This document shows positions 16,447-25,549 of a stretch of 64,000 nt of DNA, one piece after another. The position numbers and the translations under genes were made by a program. Positions within the stretch are counted from its first letter, which is position 1; each line of letters opens with the position of its first letter. The notes under the pieces were generated by a model. It did no database searches, was not told the DNA's origin, and saw only the letters and a list, made by a program, of their open reading frames with translations. Source of the stretch: JAJTFA01 sp051715425 (GTDB lineage: Bacteria > Bacteroidota > Bacteroidia > UKL13-3). The stretch lies in the NCBI GenBank assembly GCA_051715425.1, contig JBPXJS010000025.1, positions 62,001 to 126,000 of the forward strand, read 5' to 3'.

Positions 16447-19413
16447 TTACATTTTAATAATTTTAAATATTCCTGATTCTACATCTGTTGTTTTTACTTT
16501 TACAAAGTATAAACCTGAGGTTCCTTCGAAGTTCACAGCTAACCTGTCGGTTTGATGATATTCTTTGCGAAATACTTCCTGTCCGCATGCATTTAATATA
16601 ACAACTTCAGCATATGAAGTAGTATGATGAAGGGTAATTGTCAAATTACCCTGGCTTGGGTTTGGATAAACGAGGGCAATACCTGCTTTTGTTTGCTGAT
16701 TAATTCCGATAGGAAACAATTGCAAACAGGCTGACGTATCTGTACATCCGTTTTGTGTAACAATTACTGCATAAGTTCCGCTTGATGCGGCAGTAAAAAC
16801 CTTGCTGGTGGCACCGCTGACAGGGGTGAAGTTGTTGTTACAGTCAACCCATTGGTAGGAGGCACCAGTAGCCCCGGCTGTAAATACATTTCCAGATCTG
16901 GTAATGCTGATATCAGGTGAATTGACTGTAATGGTGCCGGTGGCAGACACCGGGTTACAACCTCCATTTAGCGGAATGCTGTAATTAAACACACCACTTT
17001 GTGTAGGTGTGCCGCTAATGGTAATGGTATTGGCCATCCAGTTGGCTGTTACCCCGGCAGGAAGCCCGGTAGCTTCTCCAATACCGTTGGTTCCTGTTGT
17101 AGTATGGGTAACCGGAGAAACAGGCGTTTTCACACAAACAGCAGGGGTGGAGGATGCTGCACCAACTGAATTGTTTGTGCATACTGCTATAAGGCGTGCT
17201 ATTCTGCTGCGTCCTCTTCCGTTGTATCCGGTGAAATCGCCACCAATAATCACTTTTCCATCGGTCTGAACGGAAATATCAATTACGGAACCATTTGTTC
17301 CCGATCCAACATGAAAGCTGGCATCTATACTCCCATTGGAATTGATGCGGGCCAAACCTTTTCCGGCAGTTCCATTATAGTAATCAAAAGCACCACCCAA
17401 AAGGATTTTTCCATCTGTTTGCAAGGTAATATTCAGCACACTGTTGTTCGCACCGCTGCCTGTATTAAAGGTATTGTCTATGCTTCCATCTACATTTAAC
17501 CTGGCGATGCGGCTTGCACCTGTTCCATTGTAAGTTGTGAACCGCCCACCAATCAGTATTTTTCCATCAGCCTGCACAGCAATTGCATCCATTGGGTTGT
17601 TTAAGCCACTGCCGGTGATGAAGGTAGAATCGAAACTTCCATTGCTATTGATACGCGCAATACGGTTGCTTGTTTTTCCCTGGTATGAGGTAAACCAGCC
17701 ACCTATAATGATTTTTCCATCAGCCTGCAAGGCAGTCGTCAGAACAGCATTGTCGGCACCAATTCCCGGAGTAAAACCCATATCCAAACTTCCATCCGTA
17801 TTGATTCGTGCCACACGCTGACGGTTTGTTCCGTTATAAGAACTAAAATCACCGGCAATAATCAGCTTGCCGTCTGGTTGCATGGCGCTGGCGTAGATAG
17901 CGGTAATGGACCCATCACCTAAGGTAAAGGTATTATCAAGGCTGCCATTTGCTTCAAGGCGGGCCAGGCATTTTTTGCCTGTCTGGTTGCTCAGGCTAAA
18001 CCAACCCACAATAATTATTTTACCATCTGGTTGAGGGTATATGGCCGATATGCTACTATTGGGTTCTGTTGACGGTTTAAAAGTGGTATCCACACTGCCA
18101 TCTGCATGCAGGAGGGCAATGGCATTTTTCTCCCTGCTGTTATACGCTGTAAAAGTGCCTCCAATCAATATTTTGCCACCGGGAAGGATGGCATGGCAGA
18201 ATACAGTTGAATTGGCACCCATGGCATGATTAAAAGCAATATCTGTTTGCCCATCGGAAAGTAATTTGGAAATAAAACCTCTTGCCATTCCGCTAAAAAT
18301 GGTAAATTCTCCGGCAGCCAATACGTTTCCGTCAGGTAATAAAGCTACATGATTGATATAGTTATTGGGACCTGGACCTGCATGAAACCCCTGATCTACG
18401 CTACCGTTACTGTTCAGGCGGGCTATGTATTTCTGAGGTGTTCCGTCAACCGTGGTAAATGGCCCGGCAATAATCAGTTTTCCATCATTCTGTAACGCAC
18501 AGGAAGAGATGGCACTGTTTGCTCCTGATCCAGGATTAAAACCTGCATCAAGGCTTCCGTCACTATTCAAGCGGGCGATATGATTTCTTGAAGTTCCGTT
18601 TATGGTGCTGAACCAGCCTGTAATTACAATTTTACCACCAGCCTGCAGAATAATTGAACGAACGTTGTTCACATTTGTTCCCGGATTAAAGCCCATATCT
18701 AAACTTCCATTGGAATCTAATCTTGCTATACCTTTTCTGGTGGTTCCGTTATATATGGAGAAACCGCCACCCACCAGGATTTTACCATCGGGCTGAATAG
18801 CCAGTGCATAAACTTGCGAGCCAAATCCACTTCCGATGACGAAACTTGTATCAAGAGATCCGTTTGGATTGATACGTGCAATATAATTTCTGGTGGAGTC
18901 ATTATAAAAAGTAAATAGACCGCCAATTACAATTTTACCATCAGCCTGCACCGCACAGGCAAGCACCTCGTTTCCTGCCCCTAAGGAAGGGTTGAAGGTA
19001 TTGTCAAGACTTCCATCAGCATTAAGACGCGCTATATGGTATCTGGAAGATGAATTGTATGAGGTGAAATTCCCACCAATTATTATTTTCCCGTCAGGCT
19101 GTATGGCTATAGATTTTACTGCTCCACCGGCACCTGTTCCTATTTGAAAGGTTTGGTCAACGGAACCATCGGCATTTATCCGTACAATACAATTTTTACT
19201 TACACCATTGTATTTGGTAAACTGACCACCAATAATTACTTTTCCATCAGCCTGCACCGCACTTGTCCATACATTGTCATTTGCTCCGTCAAGCAATCCC
19301 AATCCGGGATCTGTGGGATTAAAAGTAGAATCGTTGTTGCCGCTCTGGGCAAGCAATTCAAATCCTGTTGAAGCCAATAAAAACAGGAATAAAAAAGTGC
19401 TCAATTTCTTCAT
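16447..19413 (-). CDS. T9SS type A protein with Delta-60 repeats
   Basis: A 988-aa secreted protein. The signal peptide (1-22, ELLAQ) leads into 14 repeats of about 51 residues of the Delta-60 type, with consensus GSLDxxFNxGxGxN, then QxDGKIIIGGxFTxYNG and IARLNxDG. These are predicted to form a beta-propeller or solenoid. An Ig/PKD-like stretch follows (~730-890; GLPAGVTANW, ATGASYQWVDC). The type A sorting domain (VYPNPSQGNL, AEVVILNACGQEV, SGLYFVKVKT) ends the protein. It is exported by T9SS. It stands alone, with a bidirectional terminator behind it. Ligand and role are unknown. Confidence 0.88.
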   Translation of the reverse strand: MKKLSTFLFLFLLASTGFELLAQSGNNDSTFNPTDPGLGLLDGANDNVWTSAVQADGKVIIGGQFTKYNGVSKNCIVRINADGSVDQTFQIGTGAGGAVKSIAIQPDGKIIIGGNFTSYNSSSRYHIARLNADGSLDNTFNPSLGAGNEVLACAVQADGKIVIGGLFTFYNDSTRNYIARINPNGSLDTSFVIGSGFGSQVYALAIQPDGKILVGGGFSIYNGTTRKGIARLDSNGSLDMGFNPGTNVNNVRSIILQAGGKIVITGWFSTINGTSRNHIARLNSDGSLDAGFNPGSGANSAISSCALQNDGKLIIAGPFTTVDGTPQKYIARLNSNGSVDQGFHAGPGPNNYINHVALLPDGNVLAAGEFTIFSGMARGFISKLLSDGQTDIAFNHAMGANSTVFCHAILPGGKILIGGTFTAYNSREKNAIALLHADGSVDTTFKPSTEPNSSISAIYPQPDGKIIIVGWFSLSNQTGKKCLARLEANGSLDNTFTLGDGSITAIYASAMQPDGKLIIAGDFSSYNGTNRQRVARINTDGSLDMGFTPGIGADNAVLTTALQADGKIIIGGWFTSYQGKTSNRIARINSNGSFDSTFITGSGLNNPMDAIAVQADGKILIGGRFTTYNGTGASRIARLNVDGSIDNTFNTGSGANNSVLNITLQTDGKILLGGAFDYYNGTAGKGLARINSNGSIDASFHVGSGTNGSVIDISVQTDGKVIIGGDFTGYNGRGRSRIARLIAVCTNNSVGAASSTPAVCVKTPVSPVTHTTTGTNGIGEATGLPAGVTANWMANTITISGTPTQSGVFNYSIPLNGGCNPVSATGTITVNSPDISITRSGNVFTAGATGASYQWVDCNNNFTPVSGATSKVFTAASSGTYAVIVTQNGCTDTSACLQLFPIGINQQTKAGIALVYPNPSQGNLTITLHHTTSYAEVVILNACGQEVFRKEYHQTDRLAVNFEGTSGLYFVKVKTTDVESGIFKIIKM

Positions 19414-19446
19414 TAGTATTTTTCCTTTAGTTTAGTTAGGTATACA

Positions 19447-19481
19447 CAAAGTAAAAGTTTTGGTAGGTATGAATCAACAAA
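19447..19481 (-). promoter_or_regulatory. Possible promoter of the Delta-60 gene
   Basis: Read on the minus strand, TTTG (19481-19478) is followed after 23 bp by TTACTTTG (19454-19447). That is one mismatch from the Bacteroidota -7 consensus TAnnTTTG, and the start codon lies 34 bp further on. The spacing is slightly long, so this is only a candidate. Confidence 0.3.
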
Positions 19482-20116
19482 CTTATATTGGAATAATTTA
19501 TATCTGATATGTTTTTAGGGTAAATGCAAATGGATGCCAGTTTCTAATAACAAAAAATGGGACCTCCGTTAGCAAAGGAGTTAAATTTTGTGATATAGCA
19601 TGTAACAACAAACCTCTCATTTGCCAGTATCTGGTTGGTTTATATCCTCATACAATCCATTAAGCAAGCCGTCCAGAATAGTATAGCGAAAGTTTCACAA
19701 GTGAAGAAAATTCCATAAAATATGAACCCATTCTGCCTGACTGTCTACCTTAGTTAATAGTAAGGAAAGAAGAGGAAGTAAATTGGCATTACGAACCCTG
19801 AAAGCCTAATAAATGAAGGCCTCTTCAGGCAAATTTACCGGGCAATAATAAAATTCAGAGGCAATAGCCTGCACATAAAATTGTATATCAGGCAGGTTGT
19901 TAACATCTTGTCTGTGATCAAAGTTGACATCAATCATACTGAAATGTAAAAACAAAACTTTAAATTGCTGTAAGTTGGATAAGTTCGAAAGGTAAGAGGG
20001 TATTTCAGTTAAGGCTGTTATATAATTGAATCCGGAGATCAATTCCATAAGAATAGCTGTTCGGTGGATTTGTTAAATAAAAACAAAACCACCTACCGAC
20101 CAATTGTTATCAATAT
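19482..20116. other. Gene-poor stretch between divergent genes
   Basis: About 0.6 kb between the Delta-60 gene and barrel-like protein A. It holds no convincing gene: an 80-codon minus-strand frame (19806-20048) shows no recognisable motif, signal peptide or operon context. I see no tRNA, hairpin terminator or repeat of note. It must contain the promoter of the plus-strand gene at 20117. Confidence 0.6.
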
Positions 20117-20854
20117 ATGATGGATACAAAAAGGTTTTCGATCAGGGTTTTATTCGGTTTATTGATCGTGTTAATGGGTCAATCTGCTTTTACATTAAGC
20201 CATGCTCAAAATAACAGACATGCCAAAAGAGTTGCTTTGGGAGCTAACCTGATTCTGGGCAAACCTTTTAGTTCTGTTGAGAATGATGAAGCCCAGGGCT
20301 TGTCTCTGGATTTTACCTTTGTTCCGTTTAAGCTTATATCAGGAGTGGCAAAGGTTAGTATTGGCCAGATGAGTGGAGATGGTTACATCAATCAAATTGT
20401 TCGTGAACGTGATGCAGTTGGAGCATTTTCCTATAAAACAGTTTATACATCGGCCGAAGTGATGATGCTCATTAATCTTCACCGTTTATTCCTGAAAAAC
20501 CGAAGGCCACAACAATTTATACCCTATTTTTTTGCAGGGATTGGGAGGTTTTATACCGATGCGGTTAGCACATCTGCCGATGTAGATAAAACATACAATC
20601 AGCGGTATTACGTTCAAAGCTTTGGATTAATCGGAAGATTCAAAATTAACAGGCAATGGGATGCCATTGGCCGATTAACATATTATCGCACAGAAACCTA
20701 TTATCTGGATGCTATACCACTAACGTCTGGATATGATGGGTTGCTCACACTCGAGATGGGCCTATCCTTAAAACTGGGAACCTGGATGAGACGCAGTGAT
20801 TTTATTGATTGGAGAAGAATGGATGTGATAGTTAGATGTCCGAGATATTTTTGA
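20117..20854 (+). CDS. Outer-membrane beta-barrel-like protein (copy A)
   Basis: A 245-aa protein with an N-terminal signal segment (residues ~10-32, ending LSHAQ). The body of alternating polar/aromatic strands suits an outer-membrane beta-barrel, and the C-terminal residue is Phe. It is a paralogue of 36937-37662. Shared features are the strand ending (R)IIPY-type (here QFIPYFFAGI), TETYYLDAIPLTSGYDG and the C-terminus FIDWRRMDVIVRCPRYF. Both paralogues sit beside a LytS-type kinase and LytTR regulator gene pair: this one is 667 bp upstream of its pair. It may be a sensor accessory or regulon member, by inference from this repeated neighbourhood. The family is not recognised beyond that. 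Confidence 0.65.
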   Translation: MMDTKRFSIRVLFGLLIVLMGQSAFTLSHAQNNRHAKRVALGANLILGKPFSSVENDEAQGLSLDFTFVPFKLISGVAKVSIGQMSGDGYINQIVRERDAVGAFSYKTVYTSAEVMMLINLHRLFLKNRRPQQFIPYFFAGIGRFYTDAVSTSADVDKTYNQRYYVQSFGLIGRFKINRQWDAIGRLTYYRTETYYLDAIPLTSGYDGLLTLEMGLSLKLGTWMRRSDFIDWRRMDVIVRCPRYF

Positions 20855-21521
20855 TCCCATACTGAATGGTTGAGCTGCATACCTGTACCTATCTTAAAAA
20901 GTAAAGCCTACGTTTTTGAATCAGGTAACTTTCCCTTTGGAAAATGCGCTGATCATCATCTTCAAAAATAATGACAGAAACAGAGAGCTAATCTTCAGAA
21001 CTTATTTACAAAAGTGATGGGAGCTTTTATAAATTAAAATTATTCTTATTTTGCAATAATTGAACCCAGCCCTTAGCCTGCGTGTATTTGCTTAAAAAGA
21101 GATGATAGGAGGGTGTTTGGTTTATCAAAGAAGAATTCATTATGAGGATTTAAAAAATCATCTCTTGGTGAACCGAATAATGAAATTCGCTATTTTTTAT
21201 ATCTGCTAAATTAAAAGGAGCCTTATCCCTTTTTTTGTTTACGATGGTGGGTAAATGCCTATAGATATTTACCGGATATTAAATTTAAACCGCCAGTTAT
21301 CAATTAATCTGTTACCATAGCTGGAAAACAATTATATTTATTTGGTAAAGGTATACGGCTTATTTCAGCTGTCGAACAGATCATAAGCCAAAGATTTTAT
21401 GGCAAGTAAATCGTAAAAGGTTGGTTAAAAGAGTATGCTCTGGTCATTTGAAAATAAAGCTGTTACAGGGATAAATTTTTGGTATATTAAAATAAATGTT
21501 ACGCTTCATTCATTGTAAATA
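20855..21521. other. Intergenic region upstream of the propeller kinase
   Basis: Some 0.67 kb without a supportable gene. It contains a 10-bp inverted repeat AAGAGATGAT/ATCATCTCTT (21097-21106 and 21157-21166) and a smaller one GGTAAAT/ATTTACC (21250-21256 and 21267-21273). Either could belong to a regulatory leader, but neither has a T-run. The promoter of the kinase gene at 21522 should lie here. Confidence 0.45.
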
Positions 21522-24500
21522 ATGGCTATAATCCGCCCGCCATTTCTGTTTTTTATCCTGTTTGGCCTGATGTTTTACAGCCAGGTAAGTTCGGGGCAAA
21601 CCAGGGCTTCGTTTCAACACCTCACCTCCGATAATGGACTATATTGTGAAGATATTACATGCATTTCACAAGATGCAGAGGGGTTTGTTTGGATTGGTAC
21701 ACAGGAAGGGTTATTTAAATTTGATGGATATACCTGCAAACCTTTGGAAACAGAAAAAAATGCCTGCCAAACAAATGCAGCAACTGAATGTTTGTTGCTT
21801 GACCGCAAAGGCAGATTATGGGTAGGCACCGGTTGTGGCGTTCAGGTATTAAACACGCAAACAGGAATCTTTAAAAGCTATTACCATGAAAAGGGCAACC
21901 CTGGAAGTATTGGTAACAATAATGTAACAGCCATTGTGCAGGATGAATATGGGAGTATATGGGTGGGGACGCGGAACGGGATTTACCGGTTTATAGAAAC
22001 TGACCAGACGTTTAAACTTTACAGACACGATACCATTGGGAACGAAAAAGAGGTTTACTACAAAAACAGGGTGATTGATGTGGTATCTGATAAAAAGGGC
22101 AGTTTATGGATAGCTACATTAAAAGGGTTGTTTCAGTTCTCGCTCAAGACACATGTTTTTAAAGATGCCTATACCTTATTCAAAGGGGCTGATGAGGCAT
22201 TGAGAAATAATGTACAATCGTTGGCTTTTGACAGAGACGGAAGATTATGGGTTGTTCCGTATGAAAATGGGATAATGGTGCTTGATATAAATAAGGTTAA
22301 AACAAATCACCTCAACAAAACACCTGATGGATTAAATTCTGACAAGATAAGAAAAATTGTTTTTGATGGGAAGGGGAGATTATGGGTTGCAACCAAAAAT
22401 GATGGCCTGCAAATGCATGACTATAGAACCAACTATTGGACAAGTTTTACACATGATATTTTTGATAAAAAAACCATTTCAGCAAATCAATTAACCACCC
22501 TTTTTGCAGATAAAGATGGGATGTTATGGATAGGAACCAGTGGTCAGGGTTTAGAGAGAATAAGTGAGGTTCCTGATAAATTTACCAGCTATATAGCACA
22601 ACCGGGAAAACCCAACGGACTTTATGATCAGAAGATAACTGCGGCCTGTGAGGATGTTGCAGGGAATATATGGCTTGGCACTAACAATGGACTTGTTTAT
22701 CATAACAGGGCATTACAAACTTTTCGCTATTACCTGGCCAATGAAAACGGGTTAAACTCACTTTCAAATCATCATATTTTTGCGGTGGCTGTAGATGCTG
22801 AAGGCAAGTTGTGGGCAGGAACCCAAAGGGGACTTAATCAATACGATCCATTATTTAAAAAGTGGACACGCTATTTTTCTGATAGTACTGATTCTATCAC
22901 AACAAATGAGATCTATTGCATCCTCTCCGGTTCAAACGGAGATTTATGGTTCGGAACCAACCATGGTCCATACCGCCTGAAGAAGGGGGCGAAGGTTTTT
23001 GAAACCCGCTATAACCAATATCTTCTTGATCAGTTTCGAACCGATTTTTATTATTCGGTATTTGAGGACAGCCGAAAACATATTTGGTATTCTTCCAGCA
23101 GAGGCGAGATTTATCAGATTGATACAAACCTTAATATCCTTCAGTCGACAGAAACAAATACACAACTCAGGGCTTTTTCTCCGTATCCGGTGAATAAATT
23201 TACTGAAGATGAAGCCGGAAATGTGTGGATGCTTTGCGATGCCGGTGTGATGGTATATCATCATAAAACAGGAAGTGTAAGTAAAATTCCACTTAGAAAA
23301 AAAGACACTCACACCATTTTCAGGTCTCTTGAAATTGCTTCTGATCGCAGTGTATGGGTGAGCAAAAATGATGGAATTATGCGCATCGGATTCAAAAGGA
23401 ATAACGGACAGGAAGTGTGTGTTGATGAATTTAATCATGTTGACGGTTTACCGGGAGATATTTATAATAAATCGGTATCTCTTAAACTAAAAACAGGGGA
23501 GCTTTTATTCGGAGGATTAAAAGGTTTTGCAACCTGTAATCCAAAAGAGTTTATATTCAACAGGGTAGTACCTGCTGTATATGTTTCTTCATTTAAGGTG
23601 TTTGATAAGGAACTGAAAATGGACGGGGAACTTTTTTCCCGCTATGAAGTTAAACTAAGCCATAACCAAAACTTCTTTTCTTTTGAAATGTCGGCACTTT
23701 CTTATGATCGTCCGGAAAAAAACCAATACGCCTATCAGTTGGAGGGGTTTGATAATGAAATGATTTATTGTGGTACAAAACGTGAAATATCTTATACCAA
23801 TGTGCCTCCCGGAAACTATATACTTCATATCATAGCCTCAAATAGTGATGGGGTATGGAACCTAAACGGATCCAGCATGAAGTTAACAGTTAAACCACAC
23901 TTTGTTCAAACAAGCTGGTTTCAGATGGTGGTTTTTCTTGTTACCATCCTGCTAATCTACCTTGGGTATCGGTATCGTATTAATCATGTGAAACGTAGTG
24001 AGAAATTGAAGCGGGAGATTACCAGACAGATTTCGGAAGCCCGGATGAAAGCATTACGTGCTCAAATGAATCCGCATTTTATTTTTAATACCCTAAATTC
24101 CATCCAGCAGTTTATTACATCCAGCAATAAACAGGAAGCATTGCGGTACTTATCAAAATTTGCTAAGTTAATCCGGTTGGTTTTGCAAAATGCCGAAAAA
24201 AATATCAACTCGCTGGAGGATGAATTGATTATTATAGAATTTTACCTTGAATTGGAGAGTTTACGATTTGAAAACAGATTTACATGGCACTTTACCAATA
24301 TACTTGATATGGAGAAAAACGAGATAGAAATCCCCGCCATGATATTGCAACCTTTTGTTGAAAATGCGGTTATCCATGGACTGCTTAATAAAACAGGAAG
24401 TGGTCATCTGGAAATAACCACAAGACAGGAGAATAATACCTTAATATGTATCATAGAAGATAATGGGATCGGTAGGGAAGCCGCAATGCTTATACGCAAT

Positions 24501-24680
24501 AAAAAGCAGATTCATCACCAATCCATGGGGATGAAAGTTACAGAAGAGAGAATGGCTATTATGCAACAAATTACACCACTTAGAGCAAGCCATACCATAT
24601 ACGATCTGAAAGATGATAATGGGTTTGCATGTGGTACAAGGGTGGTTATTGAAATACAATTTAAAAGAAATAATGATTAA
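21522..24680 (+). CDS. Two-component regulator propeller histidine kinase (LytS-like kinase domain)
   Basis: A 1052-aa membrane sensor. After the signal peptide (1-25), about 11 Reg_prop blades follow (for example IWVGTRNGIYRF, LWIATLKGLFQF, LWIGTSGQGLERI), making a large periplasmic propeller (~30-690). Next come a Y_Y_Y domain (~700-785, ending NVPPGNYILHI), one TM helix (~800-820), and a His_kinase domain with His852 in QMNPHFIFNTLNS. The ATPase region has PFVENAVIHGLL and IEDNGIGR. It is like hybrid two-component systems of Bacteroidota but hands phosphate to a separate LytTR regulator. That gene overlaps its stop by 8 bp, so the two are translationally coupled. The ligand, perhaps an extracellular polymer, is unknown. 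Confidence 0.92.
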   Translation: MAIIRPPFLFFILFGLMFYSQVSSGQTRASFQHLTSDNGLYCEDITCISQDAEGFVWIGTQEGLFKFDGYTCKPLETEKNACQTNAATECLLLDRKGRLWVGTGCGVQVLNTQTGIFKSYYHEKGNPGSIGNNNVTAIVQDEYGSIWVGTRNGIYRFIETDQTFKLYRHDTIGNEKEVYYKNRVIDVVSDKKGSLWIATLKGLFQFSLKTHVFKDAYTLFKGADEALRNNVQSLAFDRDGRLWVVPYENGIMVLDINKVKTNHLNKTPDGLNSDKIRKIVFDGKGRLWVATKNDGLQMHDYRTNYWTSFTHDIFDKKTISANQLTTLFADKDGMLWIGTSGQGLERISEVPDKFTSYIAQPGKPNGLYDQKITAACEDVAGNIWLGTNNGLVYHNRALQTFRYYLANENGLNSLSNHHIFAVAVDAEGKLWAGTQRGLNQYDPLFKKWTRYFSDSTDSITTNEIYCILSGSNGDLWFGTNHGPYRLKKGAKVFETRYNQYLLDQFRTDFYYSVFEDSRKHIWYSSSRGEIYQIDTNLNILQSTETNTQLRAFSPYPVNKFTEDEAGNVWMLCDAGVMVYHHKTGSVSKIPLRKKDTHTIFRSLEIASDRSVWVSKNDGIMRIGFKRNNGQEVCVDEFNHVDGLPGDIYNKSVSLKLKTGELLFGGLKGFATCNPKEFIFNRVVPAVYVSSFKVFDKELKMDGELFSRYEVKLSHNQNFFSFEMSALSYDRPEKNQYAYQLEGFDNEMIYCGTKREISYTNVPPGNYILHIIASNSDGVWNLNGSSMKLTVKPHFVQTSWFQMVVFLVTILLIYLGYRYRINHVKRSEKLKREITRQISEARMKALRAQMNPHFIFNTLNSIQQFITSSNKQEALRYLSKFAKLIRLVLQNAEKNINSLEDELIIIEFYLELESLRFENRFTWHFTNILDMEKNEIEIPAMILQPFVENAVIHGLLNKTGSGHLEITTRQENNTLICIIEDNGIGREAAMLIRNKKQIHHQSMGMKVTEERMAIMQQITPLRASHTIYDLKDDNGFACGTRVVIEIQFKRNND

Positions 24681-25422
24681 AGCAGTTATTGTTGAAGATG
24701 AAGCACGAAGCATGCTGATGTTAAGCAGCCTGCTGGTTGAGTATTGCCCGGAAGTAACACTGGTTGGCAGTGCATCAAACGCTGAAGATGCTTATGCCCT
24801 AATTAAAAAAAGTGCACCGGATATCGTTTTTCTGGATATTGAAATGCAGAAGGGAACTGGATTTGATGTGCTTGAAAGATTTGATGAAATAAATTTTGAG
24901 GTGATTTTTACAACTGCGTATGAACAATATGCTTTAAAAGCAATTAAGTTTTGCGCTATCGATTACTTATTAAAACCGATAGATTTTACAGAGTTGAAAG
25001 CGGCAACTGACAAGGTGATCAGGCGAAAGCAAAAACAAACGTTAAATTCAAACCTGGAAGTATTGATGCAGAATTATCATTCCAAAAACCTGAATCAGCA
25101 AAAAATTGCATTATCTACCCAGGAGGGATTGTTATTTGTTCCGGTAAGCGATATTATTTATTGTAAATCAGACGGGCCTTATACCATATTTCATCTGAAA
25201 AATAATGAAACCCTGATGACTTCTAAAAACCTGAAGGAATACGAGGACTTGCTGGCAGAGCATTCTTTTTTTCGGGTTCATCACTCCTGGCTTATTAATT
25301 TAAATGAAATAAGAAAGTATATGAGGGGAGAAGGTGGTACGCTGGTGATGAGCAATGGAGCCAATATTGATGTTTCGAAACGAAAAAAAGAAGAGTTTAT
25401 GAAAAAAATATCAGCCAGATAA
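24673..25422 (+). CDS. LytTR-family response regulator (copy A)
   Basis: A 249-aa regulator. Its receiver domain (residues 1-~120) has VIVEDEAR, phospho-acceptor Asp55 in IVFLDIEMQKG and the Lys in DYLLKPID. The LytTR DNA-binding domain (~145-249) has IIYCKSDGPYTIFHL, FFRVHHSWLINL and NGANIDVSKRKKEEF. I chose the ATG at 24673 (MIKAVIVEDE), which overlaps the kinase stop codon, rather than a start 60 bp upstream inside the kinase gene. LytTR proteins usually bind imperfect direct repeats of about 9 bp. Its targets probably include surface genes nearby. Confidence 0.93.
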   Translation: MIKAVIVEDEARSMLMLSSLLVEYCPEVTLVGSASNAEDAYALIKKSAPDIVFLDIEMQKGTGFDVLERFDEINFEVIFTTAYEQYALKAIKFCAIDYLLKPIDFTELKAATDKVIRRKQKQTLNSNLEVLMQNYHSKNLNQQKIALSTQEGLLFVPVSDIIYCKSDGPYTIFHLKNNETLMTSKNLKEYEDLLAEHSFFRVHHSWLINLNEIRKYMRGEGGTLVMSNGANIDVSKRKKEEFMKKISAR

Positions 25423-25504
25423 TGCCTGATTGGTATTAAGCTCCCGGTTGTTAAACAAATATAACCGCTTATTAAACGATCCTTTTCACCCCTTTTTTAT
25501 GATG

Positions 25505-25512
25505 TAGCTTTG
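25505..25512 (+). promoter_or_regulatory. -7 element of the metalloprotease promoter
   Basis: TAGCTTTG is an exact match to the Bacteroidota consensus TAnnTTTG and lies 37 bp before the ATG at 25550. I see no clear TTTG at -33. Confidence 0.45.
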
Positions 25513-25549
25513 ATACAATGTCATTCCATTGTACCTAAAAAAACAAATC

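Noticed and set aside
19806..20048. 80-codon minus-strand frame in the intergenic region
   Set aside because: No motif, signal peptide, ribosome-binding stretch or operon neighbour; it is at the length expected by chance.
20855..21521. Possible tRNA or small RNA gene
   Set aside because: No cloverleaf or T-loop pattern was found by eye; only short inverted repeats without T-runs.
22944..23438. 164-codon minus-strand frame antisense to the propeller kinase
   Set aside because: Overlaps conserved propeller blades of the sense gene; no recognisable product.
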